DNA of 64,000 nt from Streptomyces sp. GESEQ-35 (GCF_017948485.1 NZ_JAFFSX010000009.1:124001-188000); one strand, 5' to 3'. Positions 38,491 to 48,183 are shown, numbered from the stretch's first letter. The notes: generated by a model from the sequence alone, not told the origin. Program-made: numbers and translations.

Positions 38491-38708
38491 GCGGCTCCGG
38501 GGAAGTTCAGGCACGCCCTCACGCCGCCCGGCACGCTCCCCCACTGCCTTGAGGGCGTGGGAGGTGCCCCCACTCCCCGCACCGGCCAAAGGCCCAAGCA
38601 GCTCCGCTATGAGGGCCTTCGTCCGGCACTCGCCCAGCCTTCGTCCGGGGACCCCCAGAGCACGCACCGAACGACGCGGAACGCACCCGCACTTCCCCGG
38701 AGCCGCTC
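38489..38708. mobile_element. MITE-like 220-bp element with 18-bp terminal inverted repeats
   Basis: Ends are GAGCGGCTCCGGGGAAGT (38489-38506) and its exact reverse complement (38691-38708). The interior has no convincing gene but has nested repeats (ACGCCCTCA/TGAGGGCGT; two CCGGACGAAGGC-like units on the minus strand). The left end overlaps the araC-type stop codon. It could alternatively be a large bidirectional terminator. No target duplication is evident. Confidence 0.5.
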
Positions 38709-38775
38709 AGCCACAACTGGCCGCCTTTCACCGCCGTGATGAACGGCCGCCGGGGTGCCCCGTAGGGTTTTGCCC

Positions 38776-39117
38776 ATGACCACCAGCAACACCGGAACCG
38801 GTGACGTCGACCCTGCGGTCCGTGAGGAACTCGCCCGGCTGCGCGACAGCATCGACAACATCGACGCGGCCGTCGTCCACATGCTCGCCGAACGCTTCAA
38901 ATGCACCCAGGAGGTCGGCCACCTCAAGGCCGCCCACCGGCTGCCGCCCGCCGACCCCGCCCGCGAGGCCCGGCAGATCGCCCGGCTGCGGGCGCTCGCG
39001 GAGAGCGCCAAGCTCGACCCCGCATTCGCTGAGAAGTTCCTGAATTTCATCATCGGCGAAGTGATCAGGCACCACGAGAGCATTGCCGAGAACGGCTCCG
39101 CACCGGCGGCCAATTGA
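38776..39117 (+). CDS. Chorismate mutase (AroQ class)
   Basis: 113-residue all-helical chorismate mutase that converts chorismate to prephenate for Phe and Tyr synthesis. VREELARLRDSIDNIDAAVVHMLAERFKCTQEVGHLKA is typical of helix 1 (R and K active-site residues), with LNFIIGEVIRHHE at the end. Monofunctional, cytosolic. The ATG at 38776 was chosen over 38755. It lies just after the MITE-like element, whose end is 67 bp upstream. Confidence 0.9.
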   Translation: MTTSNTGTGDVDPAVREELARLRDSIDNIDAAVVHMLAERFKCTQEVGHLKAAHRLPPADPAREARQIARLRALAESAKLDPAFAEKFLNFIIGEVIRHHESIAENGSAPAAN

Positions 39118-39255
39118 CCTCGGACTACGCCACTGGGGCGTGACACGCGGGCCCGTGAGGTGCATGCTGCGCGGTGCACTCCTTGTCAGCTGACGAGCAC
39201 GCCGCGTCAGCGCCCGGACATAAGCTGGTTGTCCACGCGGGAGGGAGGCCGGGCC

Positions 39256-39789
39256 ATGCCGTCGGAATCCAAGATCCTCATCGTCGACGACCATAAGGAC
39301 ACGCTGTACGCGCTGGAGAGCGCCCTGGCGCCGCTGGGCTATCTGCTGGCCCGCGCCACCAGTGGCGACGAGGCGCTCAAGCACGTGCTCCGCGGCCAGG
39401 TCGGCCTGCTGCTGCTCGACGTGTGCATGCCCGGCGTCAGCGGCGTCGACGTGGTGCGCTACATGCGGCGCGTGGAACAGACCCAGCACATTCCCGTCAT
39501 CCTGCTCACCGGCTTCGGCGCGGACCAGGAACTGACCTCCACCGCCTTCGGACTCGGCGTCGCCGACCTCGTCATGAAACCCATCGACCCCTGGGCCCTG
39601 CGCACCAAGGTCCGCTACCTGTACGACACCCACCAGCGCCACCTCGCCGTCGAACGCGAGGTCCGCGAACTGCGCGCTCTCCTCAAGGACCTGTCCTCGC
39701 GCCCCGCCCTGCCCCACCCCGATGCCCGCGTACCGAACCAGCGGCCCCCGGGAGCACAGACCGGAAGACTCGAGCAGGGCCGGACCTAG
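39256..39789 (+). CDS. Single-domain response regulator with helical tail
   Basis: 177 residues: receiver domain (about 5-120) with D11/D12, phospho-acceptor D55 (LLLLDVCMPG), T85 and K108 intact, then a helical segment (125-150) and a Pro-rich tail, with no DNA-binding output. A partner histidine kinase is not adjacent. The output is probably protein-protein. GGGAGGGAGGCC precedes the ATG at 39256; upstream starts lack domain support. Confidence 0.87.
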   Translation: MPSESKILIVDDHKDTLYALESALAPLGYLLARATSGDEALKHVLRGQVGLLLLDVCMPGVSGVDVVRYMRRVEQTQHIPVILLTGFGADQELTSTAFGLGVADLVMKPIDPWALRTKVRYLYDTHQRHLAVEREVRELRALLKDLSSRPALPHPDARVPNQRPPGAQTGRLEQGRT

Positions 39790-39897
39790 TCGGCGCACGA
39801 GCGCACACGGTCCGCGTTGTCCGCGGGCCGCCCGGACATAGGCCGCGTACCGATCCGGCCCTGTGCGTTGTCAGTGGCATCAGGCAGCATGTCCTGC

Positions 39898-42423
39898 ATG
39901 TCCGTACTCACGCGCGACGAAGCGCAGACCCGTGCCCAGCTCCTCGACGTCCACCGCTACACGATCGAACTCGATCTGACGACCGGGGACGAGACCTTCG
40001 ACTCCCGTGTGGTCATCCGGTTCACCGTGCGCGGGGACCAGGCGGCCGCGGACACCTTCGTCGAGCTCAAGCCCGCGGAGCTGCGCTCCGCCACCTTGGA
40101 CGGACAACACCTCGACCCGCACACCCTCGACGAGAACCGGCTGCCGCTGAAGGGCCTCACCCCCGGCGAGCACGAACTGCACCTCGACGCCGTCATGCGC
40201 TACTCCCGCACCGGCGAGGGCATGCACCGCTTCACCGACCCCACCGACGGTGAGACCTACCTCTACACCCAGCTGTTCATGGAAGACGTCCAGCGCGTCT
40301 TCGCCGCCTTCGACCAGCCCGACCTCAAGGCCGTCTTCGACCTCACCGTCAAGGCACCCGAAGGCTGGACCGTCCTGTCCAACGGCATCACCGAACACCT
40401 CGGCGAAGGCCGCTGGCAGGCGGCGGCCACCCCGCTGATCTCCACCTACCTCGTCGCCGTCGCCGCCGGCCCCTGGCACTCCGTGCGCACCGAACACCGC
40501 GGCCTGCCCTTCGGCCTGCACTGCCGCCGCTCCCTCGCCCCCTACCTCGACACCGACGCCGAGGAACTCCTCGAGATCACGCGCGCGTGCTACGACCGCT
40601 ACCACGAGAAGTTCGACGAGCCCTACCCCTTCGACTCCTACGACCAGGCGTTCGTCCCCGAGTTCAACGCCGGCGCCATGGAGAACCCCGGCCTGGTCAC
40701 CTTCCGCGACGAGTTCGTCTACCGCTCCGCCGTCACCGACACCGAGCGGCAGACCCGCGCCATGGTCATCGCCCACGAGATGGCCCACATGTGGTTCGGT
40801 GACCTCGTCACCCTCCGCTGGTGGGACGACATCTGGCTGAACGAGTCGTTCGCCGAGTACATGGGCTACCAGACCCTCACCGAAGCCACCCGCTTCACTG
40901 ACACCTGGGTGGACTTCGGCGTCGTCCGCAAGGCCTGGGGCTACGACGCCGACCAGCGCCCCTCCACCCACCCCGTAGCCCCCGAAGCCGTCGAGGACAC
41001 CGCCTCCGCCCTGCTCAACTTCGACGGCATCTCCTACGCCAAGGGCGCCTCCGCACTACGTCAACTGGTCGCCTGGCTCGGCGAGAAGGACTTCCTGGCC
41101 GGCATCAACACCCACTTCGCCCGCCACAAGTTCGCCAACGCGACCCTCGCCGACTTCATCGACTCCTTGGCCGGCGCCACCGAACGCGACGTCCACGCCT
41201 GGGCCGACGCCTGGCTGCGCACCACCGGCGTCGACACCCTCTCCCCCCGCATCGCCCCCGCCGACGACGGCACCTGCACCCTCACCGTCGACCGCGCGGG
41301 CAGCCGCCCCCACCACATCGCCGTAGGCCTCTACGACATCGACGCCACCGACGAGGGCCGCCTCACCCTGCGCACACGCTTCGACCTCGACGTCCCCGAG
41401 GCCGCCGGCCGGCCCATCGGCAAGCGCCCCGCGCTGCTCCTGCTCAACGACGGCGACCTCAGCTACGCCAAGGTCCGCTTCGACACCGACTCCTTCCGCG
41501 CCGTGCACACCGGCCTGTCCGGCCTGCCCGACCCCCTCACCCGCGCGGTCGTCTGGAACGCCCTCAGGGACGCCGTACGTGACGGCGGCAGCACCCATGG
41601 AGGGACGTCCCCCGAACCCCCGACGTCCCCCGCCGCCTACCTCGAGGCCGCCCGCACCCACCTCCCGCACGAGACCGACCTCGCCCTCGTCCAGGGCGTC
41701 CTCGCCTTCGCCTCCACCCACATCACCGACCGCTATCTCACCCCCGAGGAGCGCCCCGCAGCGCTGGCCACCCTCTCCGCCCTCTGCCGCGACCTGCTGC
41801 GCCGCACCGAGGACGGCGACAACCCCGGCCTGCGCCTGATCGCCGTACGCCACTTCATCGACGTCGCCGCCCACCCCGACACCATCGCCGCCTGGCTCGC
41901 CGACGGCACCGTGCCCGGCGGCCCCGACCTCGACCCCGAGCTGCGCTGGCGCGTCCTGGCCCGCCTCGCCGTCCTCGGGGCCACCGACGAGGCCGCCATC
42001 GCCGCCGAGCTGGAACGCGACCCCAGCGCCACCGGCCAGGAGGGCGCCGCGCGCTGCCGGGCGGCCCTGCCCGACCCGGAGTCCAAGAGCCGTGCCTGGG
42101 AGGCGATGTTCGCCACCGACGACCTCTCCAACTACCTGTTCATCGCCACCGCCCAGGGCTTCTGGCAGCCCGAACAGGCCGATCTCGTACGGGAGTACGT
42201 GCCGCGTTACTACGCGGACGCGGTCGCCGTGGCCGCCCGCCGCGGCCCCGCCATCGCCGACGCCGCCGGCCGCTGGGCCTTCCCCGCCCACGCCGTCGAC
42301 GCCGACACCCTGCGCCTGGGCGAGGCCTGCCTGCGCGACGGCGACCCGATCCCCGCCCTGCGCCGCAAGCTGATCGACCAACTGGACGATCTGGCAAGGG
42401 CGTTGCGGGTGCGGGAGGCGTAG
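39898..42423 (+). CDS. pepN: Aminopeptidase N
   Basis: 841-residue M1 metallopeptidase. GAMEN at 259-263 (N-terminal substrate binding), HEMAH at 293-297 and E316 (zinc ligands), followed by a C-terminal ERAP1-like helical domain. Cytosolic; removes N-terminal residues from peptides. I chose the ATG at 39898 (MSVLTRDEAQTR); ATG 39889 is nearly equivalent. It ends at 42423 with a terminator at 42447-42481. Confidence 0.94.
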   Translation: MSVLTRDEAQTRAQLLDVHRYTIELDLTTGDETFDSRVVIRFTVRGDQAAADTFVELKPAELRSATLDGQHLDPHTLDENRLPLKGLTPGEHELHLDAVMRYSRTGEGMHRFTDPTDGETYLYTQLFMEDVQRVFAAFDQPDLKAVFDLTVKAPEGWTVLSNGITEHLGEGRWQAAATPLISTYLVAVAAGPWHSVRTEHRGLPFGLHCRRSLAPYLDTDAEELLEITRACYDRYHEKFDEPYPFDSYDQAFVPEFNAGAMENPGLVTFRDEFVYRSAVTDTERQTRAMVIAHEMAHMWFGDLVTLRWWDDIWLNESFAEYMGYQTLTEATRFTDTWVDFGVVRKAWGYDADQRPSTHPVAPEAVEDTASALLNFDGISYAKGASALRQLVAWLGEKDFLAGINTHFARHKFANATLADFIDSLAGATERDVHAWADAWLRTTGVDTLSPRIAPADDGTCTLTVDRAGSRPHHIAVGLYDIDATDEGRLTLRTRFDLDVPEAAGRPIGKRPALLLLNDGDLSYAKVRFDTDSFRAVHTGLSGLPDPLTRAVVWNALRDAVRDGGSTHGGTSPEPPTSPAAYLEAARTHLPHETDLALVQGVLAFASTHITDRYLTPEERPAALATLSALCRDLLRRTEDGDNPGLRLIAVRHFIDVAAHPDTIAAWLADGTVPGGPDLDPELRWRVLARLAVLGATDEAAIAAELERDPSATGQEGAARCRAALPDPESKSRAWEAMFATDDLSNYLFIATAQGFWQPEQADLVREYVPRYYADAVAVAARRGPAIADAAGRWAFPAHAVDADTLRLGEACLRDGDPIPALRRKLIDQLDDLARALRVREA

Positions 42424-42446
42424 CAGCCGCTGTCGCCTGCGGGCGC

Positions 42447-42481
42447 GCGTGTCCGGGCGGTGACTCAACTCCCGGACACGC
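42447..42481 (+). terminator. Terminator after pepN
   Basis: 11-bp stem GCGTGTCCGGG/CCCGGACACGC with a 13-nt loop, 23 bp after the stop codon. Confidence 0.7.
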
Positions 42482-42614
42482 CCCCATAAACCCCGGCCCA
42501 TGCCCCGCAGCGACACGTACCCCCTTTCGGGTTCAGATCGTTGGGCTTTTCGGGCGCCACCACGCAACCGCGTACAAGCTGGAACTCCCTCTGCCCGGCG
42601 CCCGGAGGACACCC

Positions 42615-44135
42615 ATGAGTACGCTGCTGCCCCTCGCCTCGGAACCCCAAGGCCCCCACGCCCTGCGGCCGTTGCTCGACACCGTCCTCGACGCGCTCCG
42701 GGACGGCGGGCGGGCACGAGGCGGCCCGCTTCCCGCGGGAGGCCCGGACGCGGTCGCCGCGCGCATGCGGGACGCGGTGGGCGACGTACTGCCCGACGCG
42801 GGCGACCCGGACGCCCTGCGCGCCCTCGTGCACGCCCTCGCCGAAGGCGCCGCCGACCCGGCGCACCCCCTGTGCGCCGCCCATCTCCACTGCCCGCCCC
42901 TCGCCGTCGCCACCGCCGCCGACCTCGCCGTGTCCGCCCTGAACCCGTCGATGGACTCGTGGGACCAGGCACCGGCGGCGTCGGAGCTGGAGGAACTGGT
43001 GACACGAGCACTCGCGAACGAGGTCTACGCAGAGGTACCCAGGGGCGCGGGGCTGTATCGATATACGGCTCCGCCGCGATGGGGGTCCCCCCGCTCGAGC
43101 GAAGCCGAGAGTGGGGGAGAAGCCGAGAGTGGGGGAGCGATCGGCCCCCACCGGCCCGCAGCCGACAACGCACAGAACCACCCCGACGCCCTGGTCACCA
43201 CCGGCGGCACCGAATCCAACCAACTCGCCCTTCTCCTCGCCCGCGAAGCACACGGCGGCAAGGTGCGGATGGTGATCGGTGCCAACGCTCACCACTCACT
43301 GCCGCGCGCCGCCTGGCTGCTCGGCCTGCCCGATCCCGTAGTCGTCCCCGCCCCCGCCGGCACCCTCGATCCCGCCGCCCTCGACGAAGCCCTCGGCACC
43401 CTCCCCGGCCCCCGCGGCTCTGTCGTAGTGGTCGCCACCGCAGGCACCACCGACGCCGGGCTCATCGACCCGCTCCCCGACATCGCCGCACGGTGCCGAG
43501 CCCACGGCGCGCGGTTCCACATCGACGCGGCCTACGGCGGCCCGCTTCTCTTCAGCCGCCGGCACCGCGCCCAGCTCACCGGACTGGCAGCCGCCGACAC
43601 CGTCACCCTCGACCTGCACAAACTCGGCTGGCAGCCGGTCGCCGCGGGACTCCTCGCCGTCAAGGACGCCCGCGACCTCACCGTGCTGCACCACCACGCC
43701 GACTACCTCAACGCCGACGACGACACCGAGGCCGGCCTCCCCGACCTGCTCGGCCGCTCCCTGCGCACCACCCGCCGCCCCGACGTCCTCAAGATCGCCG
43801 TCACCCTCAAGACCCTCGGCCGGACAGGGCTCGGCGCGCTGGTCGACCAAGTCTGCGACCGCGCCCGCGAGTTCGCCGCACTCGTCGAGGAACACCCCGG
43901 CTTCGAGCTCTACGACGACCCCGCCATCAGCACCGTCCTGTTCCGGCCCGTCGCGGCCACCGACGACGCCGTCGCCGCCGTACGCCGAAGACTTCTCATC
44001 GACGGCCGCGCCGTCCTCGGCCGGGCACGACTCGGCGGCCGGCTCTGGCTCAAGGCGACCCTTCTCAACCCCGCTACCCGGCCAGGCGACCTCGCCGGGC
44101 TCCTGAAACTCGTGGAAGGAACCACCCCCCGATGA
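42615..44135 (+). CDS. PLP-dependent decarboxylase, DesA/DAB-decarboxylase type, with in-frame repeat insert
   Basis: 506-residue group II decarboxylase. PLP lysine K336 in LDLHKLGWQPVAAG; TTGGTESNQLALLLAREA and HIDAAYGGPLLFSRRHR are intact. Homologues make cadaverine from lysine (DesA of desferrioxamine synthesis) or decarboxylate diaminobutyrate. Residues 143-188 are a low-complexity insert encoded by a repeat (43041-43180), including two copies of EAESGG; family members lack it. It overlaps the next gene by 4 bp (ATGA). GGAGGACACCC precedes the ATG. Confidence 0.85.
   Translation: MSTLLPLASEPQGPHALRPLLDTVLDALRDGGRARGGPLPAGGPDAVAARMRDAVGDVLPDAGDPDALRALVHALAEGAADPAHPLCAAHLHCPPLAVATAADLAVSALNPSMDSWDQAPAASELEELVTRALANEVYAEVPRGAGLYRYTAPPRWGSPRSSEAESGGEAESGGAIGPHRPAADNAQNHPDALVTTGGTESNQLALLLAREAHGGKVRMVIGANAHHSLPRAAWLLGLPDPVVVPAPAGTLDPAALDEALGTLPGPRGSVVVVATAGTTDAGLIDPLPDIAARCRAHGARFHIDAAYGGPLLFSRRHRAQLTGLAAADTVTLDLHKLGWQPVAAGLLAVKDARDLTVLHHHADYLNADDDTEAGLPDLLGRSLRTTRRPDVLKIAVTLKTLGRTGLGALVDQVCDRAREFAALVEEHPGFELYDDPAISTVLFRPVAATDDAVAAVRRRLLIDGRAVLGRARLGGRLWLKATLLNPATRPGDLAGLLKLVEGTTPR
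43041..43180. repeat. Palindromic repeat inside the decarboxylase gene
   Basis: Begins with AGGGGCGCGGGG, the core shared with 1805 and 34761, and includes GGGGGTCCCCC (43081-43091) and CGCTCGAGCG (43092-43101). An 18-bp unit, GAAGCCGAGAGTGGGGGA, is repeated exactly at 43101-43118 and 43119-43136. The insertion stays in frame. Confidence 0.75.
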
Positions 44136-45550
44136 CCCACCCCCCACACCACGAGCCCGACGCACCGCGCGACCTGGTCGGCATCGGCATCGGCCCCTTC
44201 AACCTCTCCCTCGCCGCACTCGCCCACCCCCTGGCCGAACTCGACGCCGTCTTCTACGACCAGCGCCCCGCCTTCGACTGGCACCCCGGTCTGCTCATCG
44301 AGGGCGCCACCGTCCAAGTCCCCTTCCTCGCCGACCTGGTGACCCTCGCCGATCCCGCCAGCCCCTGGACGTTCCTCAACTACCTCAAGGCCCGCGAGAG
44401 GCTCTTCCCCTTCTACTTCGCCGAGCGCTTCCACATCCAGCGCGCCGAGTACGACGCCTACTGCCGCTGGGTGTCGGAGAACCTCCCCGAACTCCACTTC
44501 GGCCACCAGGTCGACGCCGTCCGCTTCAACCCCGAACGCGACGTCTTCGAGGTCGACTTCACCCAGCTCGACAGCGACGGCGAAGCCGAGTCCCTCGGCC
44601 GGACGTACACGCGGAACATCGTCCTCGGCATCGGCACCGAGCCGTATGTCCCCGAACCGCTGAAACCCCTCGTGGAGGCGCCCGCCGTCCCCGTCATTCA
44701 CGCCGCCGACTACGTCGCCCACCGCGACAGTCTGCTGGCCGCCGGGCACGTCACGGTCATCGGCTCAGGACAGTCCGGCGCCGAGATCTTCCTCGACCTG
44801 CTCCGCCACCGCCCCGCCGGCCGCGAGCAGCTCCGTTGGCTCGGCCGCACCGAGGCCTTCGCGCCCATGGAGTACTCCAAGCTCGGCCTGGAACACTTCA
44901 CGCCCGACTACACCCGCTACTTCCACGCCCTCGCCGAACCCGTCCGCGACCGGCTCGGCACCTCGCAGTGGCAGCTCCACAAGGGCATCGACACCGACAC
45001 CATCGCCGCGATCCACGCGGAGCTCTACCGCCGCACCCTGCACGGCGGCTGGCCCGACGCCGTCCTCACCCCCGGAGTCCGCGTCCGCACCGCGGGACGT
45101 GTGGCCACCACCAAGGTCGAGCTCCACGTCGAACACATCCAGCAGAACACCCGCTCCCGCCTCACCACCGACGCCGTCGTCCTCGCCACCGGCTACCGCG
45201 AACGTCCCCTCGACCGCATCCTCGCCGGCCTCGACCCCTACCTGCGCCGCGACAACCGTGAACGCCCGCGCATCGACGAACAGTTCCGTCTCGTCCTCGC
45301 CCCGACCGTCACCGGCTCCGGCTGCCAGGTCTACGTGCAGAACGCCGAACGCCACACCCATGGTGTCGGCGCCCCCGACCTCGGCCTCGCCGCCTGGCGC
45401 AGCGCCACCATCCTCAACTCCCTCACCGGCGAAGAGGCCTACCCCCTCCCGCGCCGCACCGCCTTCACCACCTTCGGCCTCGACCAGCAGCCCTACGTGC
45501 CGAACCCCCGCCGGGCGCCGGCACTCACGCCCCTGGTGCAGGGACGGTAG
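44132..45550 (+). CDS. Lysine/ornithine/cadaverine N-monooxygenase family (DesB-like)
   Basis: 472-residue FAD/NADPH N-hydroxylase of hydroxamate siderophore synthesis. FAD motif GIGIGPFNLSLAAL near 17-30, NADPH motif VTVIGSGQSGAEIFLDLL and the C-terminal VVLATGYRERPLDRIL. Its partner is the PLP decarboxylase just upstream, so N-hydroxycadaverine or a related diamine is the likely product. The acyltransferase and NIS synthetase of a full siderophore cluster are not in the window. Confidence 0.88.
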   Translation: MTHPPHHEPDAPRDLVGIGIGPFNLSLAALAHPLAELDAVFYDQRPAFDWHPGLLIEGATVQVPFLADLVTLADPASPWTFLNYLKARERLFPFYFAERFHIQRAEYDAYCRWVSENLPELHFGHQVDAVRFNPERDVFEVDFTQLDSDGEAESLGRTYTRNIVLGIGTEPYVPEPLKPLVEAPAVPVIHAADYVAHRDSLLAAGHVTVIGSGQSGAEIFLDLLRHRPAGREQLRWLGRTEAFAPMEYSKLGLEHFTPDYTRYFHALAEPVRDRLGTSQWQLHKGIDTDTIAAIHAELYRRTLHGGWPDAVLTPGVRVRTAGRVATTKVELHVEHIQQNTRSRLTTDAVVLATGYRERPLDRILAGLDPYLRRDNRERPRIDEQFRLVLAPTVTGSGCQVYVQNAERHTHGVGAPDLGLAAWRSATILNSLTGEEAYPLPRRTAFTTFGLDQQPYVPNPRRAPALTPLVQGR

Positions 45551-45557
45551 GAAAACC

Positions 45558-45581
45558 GCAACAGGGCGGCCCTCCTGTTGC
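45558..45581 (+). terminator. Terminator after the DesB-like gene
   Basis: 8-bp stem GCAACAGG/CCTGTTGC with an 8-nt loop that can extend inward by GGG-CCC pairing, 8 bp after the stop codon. Confidence 0.6.
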
Positions 45582-45760
45582 AGCAACCGGCACGGGAAGG
45601 CCCCCTAAAGCTGTGTATGGCCTCTACAGTCACTCTGGTAACAGCATTTGCGGACACCTGTACGACCCGAGTGAAGAAGCGTGGAAGGAGACGAAAAAAA
45701 GGCCACTCGAATATTCCATGCCTCTCCCTGGCAACCGGACGCACTGATACCGTCCCGTCC

Positions 45761-46987
45761 ATGTCGCTGCAACGGGGGCGTCTGATCTGGGCGATAGTTC
45801 TTTTCGGGGGAATGCTCCCCGTGATCTATTTCCCGGCGGACGATCATTTCTTTCGCTTGGTGATCGACTTATTGGCGCTGTCGGCCGCGGGAATCCTGTT
45901 CCTCGCGATGCGTGCCATGACGCACCGGCCCGCACCAACTCCGGCGGCAGGGCAGCAGGAGTGGCTCACCGCGCCGAACGGCGTGCACCGGCCTCCCCCC
46001 ACCCGCCCCGCGCCCGCCGCAACGTCCGCGTCCTTGCCCCGAACCGCCGCCGTCACGTCCGTGCCGCGCTTCGGGGCCGGATCGAAGGCCCAGCGTTTCC
46101 CCTGGGTACTGCCCGTACGGCCGGCCTCCTCCGGTGTCGCCGCCGACGAGGCATCGCTCGGCGACCTCGCCGTACGAGCCGCCTCACTCGTCGGCCCGGG
46201 ACACCGCTGCCAGGAGCCCGCCACCGCCCGCCAGGACGCCTACCGCCTGGCACGGGACGCGGCCGGCGACCACCTGCTGCTGGCCATCGCCGACGGAGTC
46301 TCCAGCAGCAGCCACGCCGAACTCGGGGCCGCCGTCGCGGCGAGCACGGCCATCACCTACCTCCGACGCCAACTGGACCAGCCCGACGCAGCGGTACGGC
46401 TGTCGGCCGCGGAACTCTTCGAAGAGGCCGCCACGGCGATGCGGCGCGAGGCCGGGCGGCGCGGGCTGGACCCCGCCGACGTCTGCGCGGTCCTGTTCGT
46501 CGCCGTCATCCCCACCCGGCCGGCCGTCCCGTCCGGCGAGCGCACCATGTGGGCCGCCTGGCTCGGTGACGCCTCCCTGTGGCGGCTCGACGACCGGCGC
46601 TGGCGCCACACCGCGGGCGACCGCAAGGAGGCCACGCACGGCTACGACTCCAACGCCGTCACCCACACCCTCCCCGCCGACCCGCAGGCCGCCCGCGAGA
46701 CCCAACTCGCCCTGCGCCCCGGCGACGTGCTGTCACTCGTGTCCGACGGAGTCGGCGACGGCCTCGCAAGCATCGAGGAACTCAACACCTATCTGGCGGA
46801 CCACTGGCAGCTGCCGCTGCCCATCGCCTCCTACCTCAACGACGTCGGCTTCGACGCCGAACGGTTCCTCGACGACCGTACGGCCGTCACCGTCTGGATC
46901 GACCCCGACGCCCGCTCCCGGCCCTACGACAGCCCCAACGCACCGGCCGGTGCGAGGCACGCCGCTCAGGAAGGGTGGCCGTCGTGA
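45761..46987 (+). CDS. PP2C-type phosphatase with N-terminal membrane anchor
   Basis: 408 residues: two hydrophobic helices (about 8-25 and 32-50), a Pro/Ala linker, then a PP2C domain (about 135-385) with AIADGVSSSSHAELG (metal-site D178), AAWLGDASLWRL and LSLVSDGVGDG. Probably dephosphorylates targets of the kinase encoded next, whose start overlaps its stop (GTGA). Phosphatase, kinase and vWA genes in order is the layout of TerY-P-type triads. The ATG at 45761 was chosen because the helices follow directly; the longer frame adds a basic leader with no support. Confidence 0.82.
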   Translation: MSLQRGRLIWAIVLFGGMLPVIYFPADDHFFRLVIDLLALSAAGILFLAMRAMTHRPAPTPAAGQQEWLTAPNGVHRPPPTRPAPAATSASLPRTAAVTSVPRFGAGSKAQRFPWVLPVRPASSGVAADEASLGDLAVRAASLVGPGHRCQEPATARQDAYRLARDAAGDHLLLAIADGVSSSSHAELGAAVAASTAITYLRRQLDQPDAAVRLSAAELFEEAATAMRREAGRRGLDPADVCAVLFVAVIPTRPAVPSGERTMWAAWLGDASLWRLDDRRWRHTAGDRKEATHGYDSNAVTHTLPADPQAARETQLALRPGDVLSLVSDGVGDGLASIEELNTYLADHWQLPLPIASYLNDVGFDAERFLDDRTAVTVWIDPDARSRPYDSPNAPAGARHAAQEGWPS

Positions 46988-48090
46988 CCACGGACTCCTC
47001 GGCGTGGGCCGTGCTCCCGGTCACCTCGCTGGCCGACCTGGGCGCCCTCGGTGAACAGATCGCCACGAACAACGGCCAGAGTTCCGAAGTGACCCGCGTC
47101 AGCCACCACGGCACCGGGCCCGACCTGCTCTTCAAGCGTTACAAGGAACCGCTGGGCGACACCGACAGCGACCGGCTCGACGAGCTCGTCGCCTTCGGCC
47201 GCTCCGACGCGGCCGCCGGCCGCCCGTCCCGCGAGGTGCTGCTGAGCCGCACCTCATGGCCCGTCGCCCGCGTCACCGACGACACGTCCGCCACCGTCGG
47301 CTGCCTCATCCCGATGGCCCCGGACGCCTTCCGCTCGGACGGCGGCCGATACCGCGAGATCGACACCCTGGCCCGCCCCGACGCGCGGCTGGCGAGAAAC
47401 GGCGGCACCCCGCCGACCCCCGAACAGCGCATCACCGCCTGCCAGAGCCTCGTCGGCATCGCCGTCGCACTGGAGCAACGCGGGCTCGTCTACTCCGACT
47501 GGAACTACGCCAACGCCTTCTGGAACCCGGCCGACCACTCCGTCTACCTCATCGACATGGACGGCTGCGCCAAGGGCACGGGCACCGACATCCACCAGCC
47601 CGGCTGGCAGGACCCGCGGGCCCGGACCGGTACGCCCGCCGACCTGAGTACCGACCGCTACCGGGTCGCGCTGCTGACCGCACGCTGCCTCACCGGCGAG
47701 CGCAACCTCGCGGAAATGCTTCACACACTCGACGACCCGCCGAACGGCGTCCCGCGCAAGGTGGCCCAGCTGCTCCTCGACATGCTCTGGGCCGAGAACC
47801 GCGAGACCAGGCCCCCCAGTTCGGCGCTGCTCGCCGCGCTGCGCGACGGCCCCGAGCTCAGGTTCTCCGTAGTGCGCGCCGAGTTGCCCGAGCGGCCACC
47901 CGCCCGGCGCAGCGACACGGCGGAGCCGCTGAAGTCGGTCATCACCAAACCGGTCAGGTCCAGCGCCTCGTCCCGGCCCGAGGACCCGGACCAGTCGTTC
48001 CTGGACCCCCGGGGGGCCTGGGCCATCGGGGTCCTGTTCGCCGTCATCGTCATCGTGGTGATCGTCATCGGCGTGGCACAGGGCTCCTGA
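46984..48090 (+). CDS. Divergent protein-kinase-like protein with C-terminal membrane helix
   Basis: 368 residues. A protein-kinase fold is suggested by LLFKRYK (beta-3 lysine, near 51-54), the catalytic loop SDWNYANAF with D172 and N177 (D-x4-N spacing as in HRDLKPEN) and the metal motif DMDG at 191-194. The glycine-rich loop is not evident, so the N-lobe is unusual. The C-terminal about 22 residues form a membrane helix. Coupled by a 4-bp overlap to the phosphatase gene and followed by the vWA gene. GTG start at 46984. Confidence 0.78.
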   Translation: MTTDSSAWAVLPVTSLADLGALGEQIATNNGQSSEVTRVSHHGTGPDLLFKRYKEPLGDTDSDRLDELVAFGRSDAAAGRPSREVLLSRTSWPVARVTDDTSATVGCLIPMAPDAFRSDGGRYREIDTLARPDARLARNGGTPPTPEQRITACQSLVGIAVALEQRGLVYSDWNYANAFWNPADHSVYLIDMDGCAKGTGTDIHQPGWQDPRARTGTPADLSTDRYRVALLTARCLTGERNLAEMLHTLDDPPNGVPRKVAQLLLDMLWAENRETRPPSSALLAALRDGPELRFSVVRAELPERPPARRSDTAEPLKSVITKPVRSSASSRPEDPDQSFLDPRGAWAIGVLFAVIVIVVIVIGVAQGS

Positions 48091-48183
48091 CGCCGGGCCC
48101 GACAGGACGTACCCCGGACTTTGCCCCGGACGCACCCCGGGCCAACGCCCCCACCCCATCAGATCAGCAGAAGAGGAACGCGG

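Noticed and set aside
42500..44131. Upstream part of a 1016-codon plus-strand frame
   Set aside because: Only its last 472 codons (from 44132) are a real protein; the rest is a frame shadow of the decarboxylase gene.
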